Shown here one piece after another: positions 14,122 to 14,182 of a stretch of DNA of 14,182 nt. The notes under the pieces are model-generated. The model saw only the letters and a list, made by a program, of their open reading frames with translations, did not search any database and had not been told where the DNA came from. How positions within the stretch are numbered: the first letter of the stretch is position 1; every line of letters begins with the position of its first letter. The position numbers and the translations under genes are program-made. Origin of the DNA: Hydrogenothermaceae bacterium (lineage in GTDB: Bacteria; Aquificota; Aquificia; Aquificales; Hydrogenothermaceae); NCBI GenBank assembly GCA_012961365.1, contig DTZN01000245.1, forward strand, positions 1 through 14,182, written 5' to 3'.

Positions 14122-14174
14122 TTATCCACAGGTTATCCACAAGTTATCTACAAGTTATCCACAAGTTATCCACA
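14122..14174 (+). repeat. DnaA-box array 2: five tandem boxes with 11-base period
   Basis: Boxes start at 14122, 14133, 14144 (variant TTATCTACA), 14155 and 14166, with linkers GG, AG, AG and AG. The linker order and the following ACCT match array 1, so the arrays look like copies of one unit that differ by one box. Confidence 0.93.
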
Positions 14175-14182
14175 ACCTAGAA

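Larger units (their letters stand above)
13947..14174. other. oriC: Probable chromosomal replication origin (oriC): cluster of 13 DnaA boxes
   Basis: The 228-base non-coding stretch holds 11 exact copies of the DnaA box TTATCCACA and two one-base variants. Nine exact forward copies start at 13947, 13958, 13969, 13980, 14059, 14122, 14133, 14155 and 14166. Variants are TTATCCATA at 14047 and TTATCTACA at 14144. Two reverse copies lie at 14073-14081 and 14094-14102. No box was noticed elsewhere in the window. Such density of perfect boxes with an AT-rich spacer is the hallmark of bacterial oriC. The two genes next to it on the left (mtnD and the symporter) are transcribed away from it. The window ends 8 bases after the last box, so the right side and any dnaA or dnaN gene are unseen. 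A DnaA-titration site (datA-like) is the alternative. Confidence 0.82.

Noticed and set aside
13958..14140. Open frame of 60 codons on the - strand across the DnaA-box arrays
   Set aside because: Its peptide is a translation of the repeated nonamer (recurring DNLWIT), it has no ribosome binding site, and the DNA is better explained as an origin.
13947..14174. CRISPR array or integron-like repeat array
   Set aside because: Repeat units are 9 bases with 2-base linkers and both orientations occur; there are no unique spacers of 30 or more bases. The unit is the DnaA-box consensus.

Overview
The window is strongly AT-rich bacterial DNA. The proteins are rich in Lys, Glu and Ile, and genes are packed tightly with abutting or overlapping ends. 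Gene content and protein style suggest a low-GC thermophilic bacterium of the Aquificota, perhaps a Sulfurihydrogenibium- or Persephonella-like member of the Hydrogenothermaceae. That placement is an inference from style, not from a database search.

Region 1 (180-6105, + strand) looks like one transcription unit: phosphoglycerate kinase (pgk), an inositol-monophosphatase-family sugar phosphatase whose ATG directly follows the pgk stop, an MrfA/YprA-like DEAD/DEAH helicase with a cysteine-rich C terminus, and an ArnT/PMT-like membrane glycosyltransferase that overlaps the helicase by 4 bases. Region 2 (6107-9919, - strand) reads leftward: a peptide-ABC-transporter ATPase without its permeases, two tandem CNNM/CBS/CorC-HlyC membrane proteins that overlap each other and the ATPase gene, and a small membrane-anchored protein with Tyr/Asn/Pro repeats. 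A good promoter candidate precedes the ATPase gene. Region 3 (10047-12063) has a NifS/IscS-type cysteine desulfurase (+), a 70-residue charged protein of unknown function (-), and tsaB (+) for the t6A modification of tRNA.

Region 4 (12056-13881, - strand) carries a Na+/H+-coupled acidic amino acid symporter and acireductone dioxygenase (mtnD, methionine salvage). Region 5 (13882-14182) is non-coding after the mtnD start and is the most striking part of the window. It holds 13 DnaA-box-like nonamers, 11 of them exact TTATCCACA, in two tandem arrays with an exact 11-base period. A central group between the arrays contains head-to-head boxes in a perfect 23-base dyad, and an AT-rich spacer lies beside it. 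This is best read as a chromosomal replication origin (oriC), or part of one, cut by the right edge of the window.

No tRNA, rRNA, CRISPR array, insertion sequence, prophage or defence system was seen. The genes are ordinary housekeeping genes apart from the small repeat protein, the 70-residue protein and the unusual gene partnerships noted in the findings.
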